Of a DNA stretch of 6,230 bases, positions 1 to 5,909 are shown piece after piece. A program made the position numbers and the translations under genes. The DNA is from DASVBJ01 sp036375895 (GTDB lineage: Bacteria > Actinomycetota > Actinomycetes > JACCUZ01). Within the stretch, counting starts at the first letter, position 1. The number at the start of each line of letters is the position of its first letter. The stretch spans positions 1 to 6,230 of the forward strand of contig DASVBJ010000053.1 of the NCBI GenBank assembly GCA_036375895.1, in the 5' to 3' direction. The notes below the pieces were generated by a model, which had not been told where the DNA came from, made no database searches, and worked only from the letters and a program-made list of their open reading frames with translations.

Positions 1-816
1 GAAGGCGGCCTCGGTGTTCGCGGCCACCGCGGCCGCGAGGGTGTCCTCGTCGAGGTCGAGCACCTCGGCCATCGCCCGCAGCGTCAGCGGCACGAGGTAC
101 GACGCGTTGGGCCTGCCGCGGTACGGCACGGGGGTCAGGTAGGGGGCGTCGGTCTCCACCAGCAGCCGGTCGGGCGGCGTGACGGCCAGCGCCGCACGCA
201 ACCCGGTGGCGTTCTTGAACGTCACGGTGCCCGCGAAGGACAGCCACCAGCCACGCGCGGCGCAGTGCTCGGCCATGGCGCGGTCGCCCGAGAAGCAGTG
301 GAACACGACCCGGTCCGGCGGCCCGGCCTCCTCGAGCACCCGCAGCACGTCCTCGTGCGCGTCGCGGTCGTGGATGACCAGGGCCTTGCCGTGCCGCTTG
401 GCCATCTCGATGTGAGCCCGGAAGGACGCGTGCTGCACGGCCCGGCCGTCCTCGCCGGTGCGGAAGTAGTCGAGCCCGGTCTCCCCCACGGCGCGCACGG
501 ACGGGTCGGCGGCGAGCACGTCGATCTCGGCCAGGGCCTCGTCGAGCTCGCCGGCCGCCGCGAGCCCGGGCGCCTCGTTGGGGTGCAGCGCGACCCCGGC
601 CACGATCTCGGCGTACCGCCGGGCGACGTCGACGGCCCACCGGGCGCCCGGCCGGTCGCAGCCGATCTGCACGATGCGCGGCACGCCGGCCGCGGCGCCG
701 AGCTCGAGCGCCTCCTCGACCCCGAGCCAGCCGTCACCGTCGGCGATGTCGAGGTGGCAGTGGCTGTCCGCGACCGGCACAGCCAGCGGCTCGGGCAGCG
801 GCGGCCGGGACCTCAC
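1..816 (-). CDS. tatD: TatD-family metal-dependent hydrolase / DNase, 3' end beyond the window
   Basis: 272 codons are visible and no stop is reached at the left edge. By family, TatD enzymes are cytoplasmic metal-dependent nucleases (3'-5' exonuclease type) with a TIM-barrel fold. All expected metal ligands are seen, counting from the first GTG: HxH in DSHCHLD (H19, H21), Glu112 in VGETGLDYF, His149 in VIHDRDAH, His173 in FHCFSG and Asp223 in ETDAPYLTP. The final visible residues (VAANTEAAF) match the usual C-terminal helix, so probably only a few to a few dozen residues are missing. The GTG start at 816-814 overlaps the metG stop (GTGA). It has AGAAGG seven bases upstream, inside metG, which suggests translational coupling. 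An in-frame GTG at 780 would give a shorter N-terminus nearer the family norm but lacks a Shine-Dalgarno. It is the last visible gene of the rsmI-metG-tatD series. The family is certain; the in vivo substrate is not. Confidence 0.95.
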   Translation of the reverse strand, partial: MRSRPPLPEPLAVPVADSHCHLDIADGDGWLGVEEALELGAAAGVPRIVQIGCDRPGARWAVDVARRYAEIVAGVALHPNEAPGLAAAGELDEALAEIDVLAADPSVRAVGETGLDYFRTGEDGRAVQHASFRAHIEMAKRHGKALVIHDRDAHEDVLRVLEEAGPPDRVVFHCFSGDRAMAEHCAARGWWLSFAGTVTFKNATGLRAALAVTPPDRLLVETDAPYLTPVPYRGRPNASYLVPLTLRAMAEVLDLDEDTLAAAVAANTEAAF

Positions 817-2618
817 GCGCCGGCCTTCTGCTCCAGCCGCGCGAGCTCCTCGTCGACCACCGACGGGTCGAGCTTGCGGAAGATCGGCGTCGGTGCGGTC
901 AGCGGGGTGCCGGGGACGACCGGCGTCGACTCCCAGCGGGCCGCGGCCGAGGCGTAGTCGCCGGTGATGACGAGGTAGTCGTCGTTGCCGTCCTCGGACA
1001 CCTCGCTGATCTCGGGCAGCCCCGACCACACGCCGGTGCCGCCGAGCTGCTCGTGCACGCTCTGCGCGGCGTGCGGCAGGAACGGGGTGAGCAGGGTGTT
1101 GCAGTCGCGCACCGCCTGCAGCGCGACGTGCAGCACGGTGGCCATCCGCGCGGGGTCCTCGGTGCGCAGCTTCCACGGCGCCTGGTCGGAGAGGTACTTG
1201 TTGACCTCGCCGACGACACGCATCGCCTCGGCGATCGCGGCCTTCTGCCGCGACCGCTCGATCAGGCTGCCGACAGCGGGGAACGCGGCACGTACGGCGT
1301 CGAGCAGCGCGGTGTCGTCGGCGGTCAGCTCCCCCGCCTCCGGGATGGAGCCGACGTTCTTGGCCGCCATCGAGACCGTGCGGTTGACCAGGTTGCCCCA
1401 GCCGGCGACCAGCTCGTCGTTGGTGCGGCGGACGAACTCCGCCCAGGTGAAGTCGGTGTCCTGGTTCTCCGGGCCGGCGGCGGCGATCCAGTAGCGCAGG
1501 GCGTCGGCGTCGTAGCGCTCGAGGAAGTCGCGCACGAAGATCACGACCTGCCGCGAGGAGGAGAACTTGCGCCCCTCCATCGTGAGGAACTCGCTGGACA
1601 CCAGCTCGCTGGGCAGCTGCAGCTCGCCGAGGGGGCCGGGGGTGCCGTCGCGGGCGCCCTTGCCTGCGTAGCCGAGCAGGATCGACGGCCAGATGACCGA
1701 GTGGAAGACGATGTTGTCCTTGCCCATGAAGTAGTACGACGTGGCGTCCGGGTCCTGCCACCACCGCCGCCAGGCCTCGGGGTCGCCGCTGCGGCGGGCC
1801 CACTCGACGGCGGCCGACAGGTAGCCGATCACGGCGTCGAACCACACGTAGATGCGCTTGTCGGGCCGGTCCTCCCAGCCCTCCAGTGGGATCGGGACGC
1901 CCCAGTCGAGGTCACGGGTGATCGCGCGTGGCTGGAGATCCTCGAGGAGGTTCATCGAGAACCGCAGCACGTTCGGTCGCCAGCCGGACGCCTCTTGGCG
2001 CGCCTTGAGCCAGTCGGCGAGGGCGCCGGCGAAGGCCGGCAGGTCGAGGAAGAAGTGCTCGGTCTCGACGAACTTCGGCGTCTCGCCGTTGATGCGGCTG
2101 ACCGGGTTGACGAGGTCGATCGGGTCGAGCTGGTTGCCGCAGTTGTCGCACTGGTCGCCGCGGGCACCGTCGTACCCGCAGATCGGGCAGGTGCCCTCGA
2201 CGTAGCGGTCGGGCAGCGTGCGGCCGGTGGACGGCGAGATCGCGCCCATCGTGGTGCGGGCGACGATGTAGCCGTTGTCGTAGAGCGTGCGGAAGATCTC
2301 CTGCACGACGGCGTAGTGGTTGCGGGTGGTGGTGCGGGTGAACAGGTCGTAGGAGAGGCCGAGCCCGCGCAGGTCCTCGACGATCACCCGGTTGTAGCGG
2401 TCAGCGAGCTCCCGGGTGCTGACCCCCTCGGCCTCGGCCTGCACCTGGATCGGGGTGCCGTGCTCGTCGGTGCCGCTGACCATGAGGACCTGGTGTCCCG
2501 TCATCCGCATGTACCGGCTGAACACGTCGGACGGGACGCCGAAGCCGGACACGTGACCGATGTGCCGCGGGCCGTTCGCGTAGGGCCATGCGACCGCGGT
2601 GAGGATGTGACGGGACAT
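813..2618 (-). CDS. metG: Methionyl-tRNA synthetase (class Ia)
   Basis: Complete, 601 aa. It charges tRNA-Met with methionine in the cytoplasm for both initiation and elongation. Seen in order: N-terminal Rossmann half with AWPYANGPRHIGH (HIGH box at 19-22), the SGTDEHG substrate motif (48-54), a connective peptide with a single four-cysteine zinc knuckle (C144, C147, C157, C160), LDWGVPIP (237-244), YVWFDAVIGYLSA (257-269) and a KMSKS-type loop written KFSSS (351-355). An anticodon-binding helical domain follows (about 395-525). There is no C-terminal EMAPII-like tRNA-binding domain as in the longer E. coli enzyme. The second lysine of KMSKS is replaced by serine, and the AGPENQDTDFTW segment (381-392) resembles the archaeal/eukaryotic-like MetRS branch; that placement is my inference. 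The ATG has no Shine-Dalgarno but has a TAnnnT hexamer six bases upstream, so it is probably leaderless from its own promoter. Other class Ia synthetases are excluded by the whole motif set. Confidence 0.97.
   Translation of the reverse strand: MSRHILTAVAWPYANGPRHIGHVSGFGVPSDVFSRYMRMTGHQVLMVSGTDEHGTPIQVQAEAEGVSTRELADRYNRVIVEDLRGLGLSYDLFTRTTTRNHYAVVQEIFRTLYDNGYIVARTTMGAISPSTGRTLPDRYVEGTCPICGYDGARGDQCDNCGNQLDPIDLVNPVSRINGETPKFVETEHFFLDLPAFAGALADWLKARQEASGWRPNVLRFSMNLLEDLQPRAITRDLDWGVPIPLEGWEDRPDKRIYVWFDAVIGYLSAAVEWARRSGDPEAWRRWWQDPDATSYYFMGKDNIVFHSVIWPSILLGYAGKGARDGTPGPLGELQLPSELVSSEFLTMEGRKFSSSRQVVIFVRDFLERYDADALRYWIAAAGPENQDTDFTWAEFVRRTNDELVAGWGNLVNRTVSMAAKNVGSIPEAGELTADDTALLDAVRAAFPAVGSLIERSRQKAAIAEAMRVVGEVNKYLSDQAPWKLRTEDPARMATVLHVALQAVRDCNTLLTPFLPHAAQSVHEQLGGTGVWSGLPEISEVSEDGNDDYLVITGDYASAAARWESTPVVPGTPLTAPTPIFRKLDPSVVDEELARLEQKAGA
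824..829 (-). promoter_or_regulatory. Shine-Dalgarno for tatD inside the metG end
   Basis: The minus strand reads AGAAGG, then seven bases, then the tatD GTG. It lies in the last codons of metG, so tatD is probably translated by ribosomes that have just finished metG. It favours the upstream GTG over the alternative at 780, which has no such sequence. Confidence 0.5.
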
Positions 2619-2624
2619 GTGCCC

Positions 2625-2630
2625 AGCCTA
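2625..2630 (-). promoter_or_regulatory. Leaderless -10 element of metG (TAGGCT)
   Basis: The minus strand reads TAGGCT, six bases, then the metG ATG. In actinobacteria a TAnnnT hexamer ending at -7 places the transcription start on the start codon itself. No Shine-Dalgarno is present, which fits. I see no good -35 hexamer. This would give metG a promoter separate from read-through of rsmI. Confidence 0.55.
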
Positions 2631-2660
2631 CGGTCGCCGATCAACCGACCATCCGGGCGC

Positions 2661-3512
2661 TCAGGTGCGCTTCGCCGCCACGACTGCGTCGAAGACGCGC
2701 CGCTTGGGCACGCCGGCCTCCGCGGCCACCGCGGCGATCGCCGACTTGCGCGGCTCACCCGCAGCCTCCAGCCCCCGGACCCTTTGGGCCAGCTCCGTGT
2801 CGTCGACCTCGAGAGCGGTCGGCTGCGCGCCGGCGACCACCACGGTGACCTCGCCGCGAACGCCCTCGGCCGCCCAGCGCGCCAGCTCGGCCAGCCCGCC
2901 CCGGCGTACCTCCTCGTAGGTCTTGGTGAGCTCGCGGCAGACGGCGGCCGGCCGGTCCGGGCCGAGCGCCTCGGCCATCGCCGTCAGCGCGGCCGCGAGC
3001 CGGTGCGGCGCCTCGAAGAACACCAGGGTGCGCGGCTCCGCGGCAAGCCCGAGCAGGCGAGCCGCCCGTTCCCCCGCCTTGCGCGGCAGGAAGCCCTCGA
3101 AGCAGAACCGGTCGACGGGCAGCCCGGACACGGCCAGCGCGGTCAACACTGCGGACGGGCCGGGGGCCGCCGTGACCCGGAAGCCTGCCTCGACCGCGGC
3201 CACCACCAGCCGGTAACCGGGGTCGGACACCGAGGGCATGCCGGCGTCGGTGACGACGAGCACGCGATCCCCCGTCCGCAGGGCGTCGAGCAGCTCGGGG
3301 GTGCGGCTGGCCTCGTTGGCGTCGTAGTAGGAGACGACCCGCCCGCGCAGCTCGACCCCCAGTGCCGCGGTCAGGCGCCGCAGCCGCCGGGTGTCCTCGG
3401 CCGCGATGACGTCGGCGGCGGCGAGCTCACGCGCGAGCCGCGGGGAGGCGTCCTCCGGGTCGCCGATCGGCGCGCCGGCCAGCACGAGCACGCCGGAACG
3501 CTCGTTGGTCAC
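2661..3512 (-). CDS. rsmI: 16S rRNA (cytidine(1402)-2'-O)-methyltransferase RsmI
   Basis: 283 aa from the GTG at 3512-3510. By family, RsmI uses S-adenosylmethionine to methylate the 2'-OH of C1402 in the decoding centre of 16S rRNA. The tetrapyrrole-methylase (SAM-dependent) fold is clear: VLAGAPIGDPEDASPR at the N-terminus (10-25; Asp where many homologues have Asn), IAAEDTR (36-42), VVTDAGMPSVSDPGYRLV (86-103), APGPSAVLTALAVSGLP (116-132), FEGFLPRK (138-145), FFEAPHRL (165-172) and CRELTKTYEEVRRGGL (192-207). The C-terminal KSAIAAVAAEAGVPKRRVFDAVV (256-278) is the helical tail typical of RsmI. The start was chosen because homology begins right after it; the reading frame stays open upstream by 92 codons but that stretch has no RsmI-like residues and runs into pmt. 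It is first in the rsmI-metG-tatD series and divergent from pmt. No clear Shine-Dalgarno is seen. Confidence 0.96.
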   Translation of the reverse strand: MTNERSGVLVLAGAPIGDPEDASPRLARELAAADVIAAEDTRRLRRLTAALGVELRGRVVSYYDANEASRTPELLDALRTGDRVLVVTDAGMPSVSDPGYRLVVAAVEAGFRVTAAPGPSAVLTALAVSGLPVDRFCFEGFLPRKAGERAARLLGLAAEPRTLVFFEAPHRLAAALTAMAEALGPDRPAAVCRELTKTYEEVRRGGLAELARWAAEGVRGEVTVVVAGAQPTALEVDDTELAQRVRGLEAAGEPRKSAIAAVAAEAGVPKRRVFDAVVAAKRT

Positions 3513-3518
3513 GGCGCC

Positions 3519-3524
3519 ATCGTC
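3519..3524 (-). promoter_or_regulatory. Possible leaderless -10 element of rsmI (GACGAT)
   Basis: The minus strand reads GACGAT six bases before the rsmI GTG. The two most conserved -10 positions (A at -11 and T at -7) match, but the leading T does not. It has the same spacing as the better hexamers of metG and pmt. Weak on its own. Confidence 0.25.
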
Positions 3525-3534
3525 GCAGTTACCG

Positions 3535-3585
3535 GAGATCGGATGCGCCTTGCGCCTCGTGGAGGCCGGAAAGACATCCGATATC
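3535..3585. repeat. Inverted repeat in the rsmI/pmt divergent promoter region
   Basis: The left arm GAGATCGGATG (3535-3545) and right arm CATCCGATATC (3575-3585) pair at 10 of 11 positions, with a perfect 8-base core. The spacer is 29 bases and holds a small nested hairpin, GCCTC-GTG-GAGGC (3554-3566). The left arm would overlap the -35 region of rsmI; the right arm lies about 50-60 bases upstream of the proposed pmt start. It could be a two-half-site operator or a structured DNA/RNA element; no regulator is identifiable from the window. Confidence 0.4.
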
Positions 3586-3624
3586 GCGGTTGTGGGGCTG
3601 ACGGGCCGCGCGTCGCCGCGTCCG

Positions 3625-3630
3625 TACCAT
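3625..3630 (+). promoter_or_regulatory. Leaderless -10 element of pmt (TACCAT)
   Basis: TACCAT is followed by six bases and then an in-frame GTG at 3637, the same geometry as at metG. It predicts transcription starting on G3637 and therefore supports GTG 3637 rather than ATG 3643 as the start codon. No Shine-Dalgarno precedes either codon, and the -35 region is poor (CTGACG at 3598 is too far away). Confidence 0.55.
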
Positions 3631-3636
3631 GGCCCG

Positions 3637-5193
3637 GTGCTCATGACGGCGAAGGACCCGACGGTCCGCGACCGGCTGGTGCGGCCGATGCCCGCCGACG
3701 GGATCTGGGGCTGGCTCGGGCCGTTGCTCGTGGCTGCGTTCGCCGGGGTGCTGCGCTTCTGGCGGCTCGGCACGCCGAAGGCGTTCATCTTCGACGAGAC
3801 CTACTACGCCAAGGACGCCTACGCGCTGCTCAAGTTCGGCGCCGAGCAGGACTACGTCAAGGGCACCGACAAGGCGAAGGACCTCGCCAACGAGCGGATC
3901 CTGGCCGGGGACTTCCACGACCTCTTCGCCGGCCACCCGGCGTACGTCGTGCATCCTCCGGGCGGCAAGTGGGTCATCGGGGCCGGCGAGTGGCTGTTCG
4001 GGATGAACCCGTTCGGCTGGCGGTTCGCCGTCGCCCTGACCGGCACGCTGGCCGTGCTGATGACCGCGCGCATCGGGCGACGCCTGTTCCGCTCGACGCT
4101 GCTCGGCTGCACCGCCGGGCTGCTGCTGGCCGTCGACGGCATCGCCTTCGTGCACAGCCGCACCGCCCTGCTCGACCCGCTGCTGATGTTCTGGGCGCTC
4201 GCCGCGTTCGGCGCCCTGCTCATCGACCGTGACCGGGCTCGCGCCCGGCTCGCCGACCGGGTCGGCGCGCTGGACACCTTCGGGCCGGGCCTCGGGCTGC
4301 GGCCGTGGCGGATCGCCGCCGGGGTGTTCCTCGGCGTCGCCTGCGCCACGAAGTGGAGCGGGCTCTGGTTCGTCGTCGTGTTCGGGCTGATGACGGTGCT
4401 GTGGGACGTGGGCGCCCGGCGTACGGCCGGCGTACGGCGCCCCTTCCTCGGCGCGCTGGCCCGCGACGCCGCGCCCGCGTTCGCCTCGGTCGTGCTGGTC
4501 GCGGCCGCCGTCTACCTCGCCTCCTGGACCGGCTGGTTCCTCGCCGGCGACGACGCCTACAACCGGTACTGGGCGCGCGAGCACCCCGGCCCGGCACTGG
4601 TGCCCGACGCCCTGTGGAGCCTCTGGCACTACCACCAGGACGCGTGGAACTTCCACAAGAACCTGCACAGCTTCCACCCCTACCGGTCCAACCCCTGGGG
4701 CTGGCTCGTCCTGGCCCGGCCGGTGTCGTACTACTACGAGGGCCCGGGCATGGGCGAGATGGGCTGTCACGTCGACCGCTGCTCCCAGGCCGTCACGGCG
4801 CTCGGCACCCCGGCGATCTGGTGGGCCTCGGTGCTGGCCCTGCCGGTGCTCGCGTTCCTGTGGGCCCTGCGTCGCGACTGGCGGGCCGGCGCGATCCTCG
4901 CCGGCGTCGTCGCGGGCTACGTGCCGTGGTTCTTCTTCCAGGACCGCACGATCTACTCGTTCTACGCCGTCGCGTTCGTGCCGTACCTCGCGCTCGCGGT
5001 CACGATGTGCCTGGGGCTGGTGCTCGGGCCGCGCGGTGCCTCCTCGTTCCGCCGGCAGTGGGGTGCGTCGGCGGCGGGCGCCTACGTGCTGCTCGCGGTG
5101 GCGAACTTCGCGTGGCTGCTGCCCGTGCTCTCCGCTCAGGTCATCCCGTACGCCGAGTGGGCACGCCGCATGTGGTGGAAGTCCTGGATCTGA
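3637..5193 (+). CDS. pmt: Protein O-mannosyltransferase (GT39 family, membrane)
   Basis: 518 aa from GTG 3637, or 516 from the in-frame ATG at 3643. By family, it moves mannose from polyprenyl-phosphate-mannose on the outer face of the membrane to Ser/Thr of exported proteins and lipoproteins during or after Sec export; the donor is made by a Ppm1-type synthase not present here. Numbered from the ATG, motifs seen are the acidic pair in FIFDETYYAKDAY (D51, E52) in the first external loop, HPPGGKW (104-110), HSRTALLDPLLMFW (171-184), a large loop with HKNLHSFHPYRSNPWGWL (338-355) and RPVSYYYEGPGM (359-370), and FFQDRTIYSFYA (431-442). Roughly ten hydrophobic membrane segments are distributed from residue 24 to 497, and the tail is basic/aromatic (WARRMWWKSWI). 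Length matches the mycobacterial Rv1002c enzyme (about 520 aa). It is divergent from rsmI, as in mycobacteria. Confidence in family is high; the start codon is less certain. Confidence 0.95.
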   Translation: MLMTAKDPTVRDRLVRPMPADGIWGWLGPLLVAAFAGVLRFWRLGTPKAFIFDETYYAKDAYALLKFGAEQDYVKGTDKAKDLANERILAGDFHDLFAGHPAYVVHPPGGKWVIGAGEWLFGMNPFGWRFAVALTGTLAVLMTARIGRRLFRSTLLGCTAGLLLAVDGIAFVHSRTALLDPLLMFWALAAFGALLIDRDRARARLADRVGALDTFGPGLGLRPWRIAAGVFLGVACATKWSGLWFVVVFGLMTVLWDVGARRTAGVRRPFLGALARDAAPAFASVVLVAAAVYLASWTGWFLAGDDAYNRYWAREHPGPALVPDALWSLWHYHQDAWNFHKNLHSFHPYRSNPWGWLVLARPVSYYYEGPGMGEMGCHVDRCSQAVTALGTPAIWWASVLALPVLAFLWALRRDWRAGAILAGVVAGYVPWFFFQDRTIYSFYAVAFVPYLALAVTMCLGLVLGPRGASSFRRQWGASAAGAYVLLAVANFAWLLPVLSAQVIPYAEWARRMWWKSWI

Positions 5194-5202
5194 CCGCGTC
5201 AG
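5190..5202. repeat. Palindrome containing both convergent stop codons
   Basis: CTGAC-CGC-GTCAG: the TGA of pmt (5191-5193) lies in one arm and the TGA of the opposing small gene (read from TCA at 5199-5201) in the other. The stem is only five base pairs with no T-run, so it would be a weak terminator at best. Confidence 0.3.
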
Positions 5203-5384
5203 CGCGAGATCACGTCCTCGTTGGACCGGTCGAGGTCGTAGGTGAGCGTCCGGGCCGGGTCGGTCCGGCTGAGCCGCTCGGCCAGCCACTGCCTGAGCGC
5301 GGCATCGAGCAGGACGAAGGCCACGAGCAGCACCAGCACCAACGCCCCGACGAGCATCCAGGCCAGCTCCTGAAGCGCCGACAT
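5199..5384 (-). CDS. Small single-helix membrane protein, function unknown
   Basis: 61 aa from ATG 5384-5382. I do not recognise the family. A short N-terminus is followed by one hydrophobic segment (about residues 8-27, running LAWMLVGALVLVLLVAFVLL), then a charged C-terminal part of about 33 residues (LDAALRQWLAERLSRTDPAR...) that would probably be cytoplasmic. Third codon positions are almost all G or C, as in the neighbouring genes, which supports real coding. Upstream in the same frame an ATG at 5444 would give 81 aa and is also G/C-rich at third positions; beyond that (5445-5678) third positions become mixed and the residues look non-coding. Neither start has a convincing Shine-Dalgarno or TAnnnT hexamer, so the N-terminus is unsettled. 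It meets pmt tail to tail, five bases apart, so it is not co-transcribed with it. Confidence 0.6.
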   Translation of the reverse strand: MSALQELAWMLVGALVLVLLVAFVLLDAALRQWLAERLSRTDPARTLTYDLDRSNEDVISR

Positions 5385-5453
5385 GCCGGGCTCGCCGACG
5401 AGGGCATGGGCCGGGACGTGCCCCACGGGTTCGTCGGGCCTCATGGCCTGGGG

Positions 5454-5468
5454 GGCCCACCGTGGGCC
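5454..5468. repeat. 15-base palindrome GGCCCAC-C-GTGGGCC
   Basis: Seven-base arms around one central base. It sits just upstream of the alternative ATG (5444) of the small membrane gene, so it could be an operator for it. It could equally be chance in GC-rich DNA. Confidence 0.25.
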
Positions 5469-5493
5469 GCTGGCAACGGCTGCGGCGCCGTCG

Positions 5494-5509
5494 CGCTCGA
5501 AGTCGAGCG
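5494..5509. repeat. Short hairpin CGCTCGA-AG-TCGAGCG
   Basis: Perfect seven-base arms; as RNA, a six-pair stem with a four-base loop. It has no T-run on either side. It is one of a small cluster of hairpins downstream of pmt and might act as a U-less terminator. Confidence 0.25.
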
Positions 5510-5642
5510 AGGTTGTCGGGTCATGGCGTTCTCCGCCGCCGGATCGGTGCGGTGCACCCTGACTGGCCGGGCGACCCGCATCACTGCCGCGACGCACAGG
5601 CGCGTGTAGGCGGGCCCGGTTTCCGTGGGGGCGCGGGTTCAA

Positions 5643-5661
5643 CGGCGGGTCCCGACCGCCG
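5643..5661. repeat. Short hairpin CGGCGG-N7-CCGCCG
   Basis: Six-pair stem with a seven-base loop, in non-coding DNA. No T-run is present. Low information content because the arms are all G and C. Confidence 0.2.
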
Positions 5662-5850
5662 CTGACGGGAGCAGACATCTTCCCTCTAGGTAGCACCGGC
5701 CCGACGTCGCCTTCAATCCCCAGAACTGACCATCGGGCGCCGACTAGACCCGACCACACGCATGAGATGAGCCCTGTCGACCGGCGACGAGGCCCAGGCC
5801 GCGCCGCCCGCGGTCAGTCCCGGATCCGAGATGGTCCGCACCCGAAGTCC

Positions 5851-5866
5851 GCCCTCGGCTGAGGGC
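5851..5866 (+). terminator. Hairpin just upstream of the putative small-RNA promoter
   Basis: GCCCTC-GGCT-GAGGGC, a perfect six-pair stem with a four-base loop. It ends ten bases before the TTGAAG hexamer. It could stop upstream transcripts before the RNA promoter or be a binding site for an activator. No U-tract is present. Confidence 0.3.
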
Positions 5867-5875
5867 GAAGGTCCC

Positions 5876-5904
5876 TTGAAGGACGCGGTGGTGGTTCCTA
5901 CGGT
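5876..5904 (+). promoter_or_regulatory. Sigma70-type promoter TTGAAG-17-TACGGT
   Basis: The -35 TTGAAG (5876-5881) and the -10 TACGGT (5899-5904) are separated by exactly 17 bases. Both match the actinobacterial housekeeping consensus (TTGAnn, TAnnnT). The expected start is A5910 or C5911, which coincides with the first base of a 10-bp stem-loop. It is the only place in the window where I see both hexamers at good spacing. No protein gene follows on this strand. Confidence 0.55.
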
Positions 5905-5909
5905 GGGCA

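Larger units (their letters stand above)
5385..5875. other. Gene-poor interval with several short hairpins
   Basis: No protein gene is supported. Open frames here have mixed third positions and basic, low-complexity products. The possible 5' extension of the small membrane gene (to 5444) is the only coding candidate. Short palindromes occur at 5454-5468, 5494-5509, 5643-5661 and 5851-5866. I found no tRNA, no rRNA and no insertion-sequence ends. Confidence 0.5.

Noticed and set aside
1053..4232. A very long plus-strand open frame (1059 codons) across metG, rsmI and the start of pmt
   Set aside because: It is antisense to motif-complete genes, has a low-complexity Gly/Val/Arg-rich product with no domain, and is the expected shadow of GC-rich third positions.
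3529..5460. A 643-codon minus-strand open frame opposite pmt
   Set aside because: Antisense to pmt, Pro/Arg/Gly/Glu-rich with no recognisable domain; a composition artefact.
5445..5759. N-terminal extension of the small membrane protein to 159 or 186 aa
   Set aside because: Third codon positions become mixed (many A/T) upstream of 5444 and the residues are basic and low complexity. The purine run before the ATG at 5678 is too close to it to be a good ribosome site.
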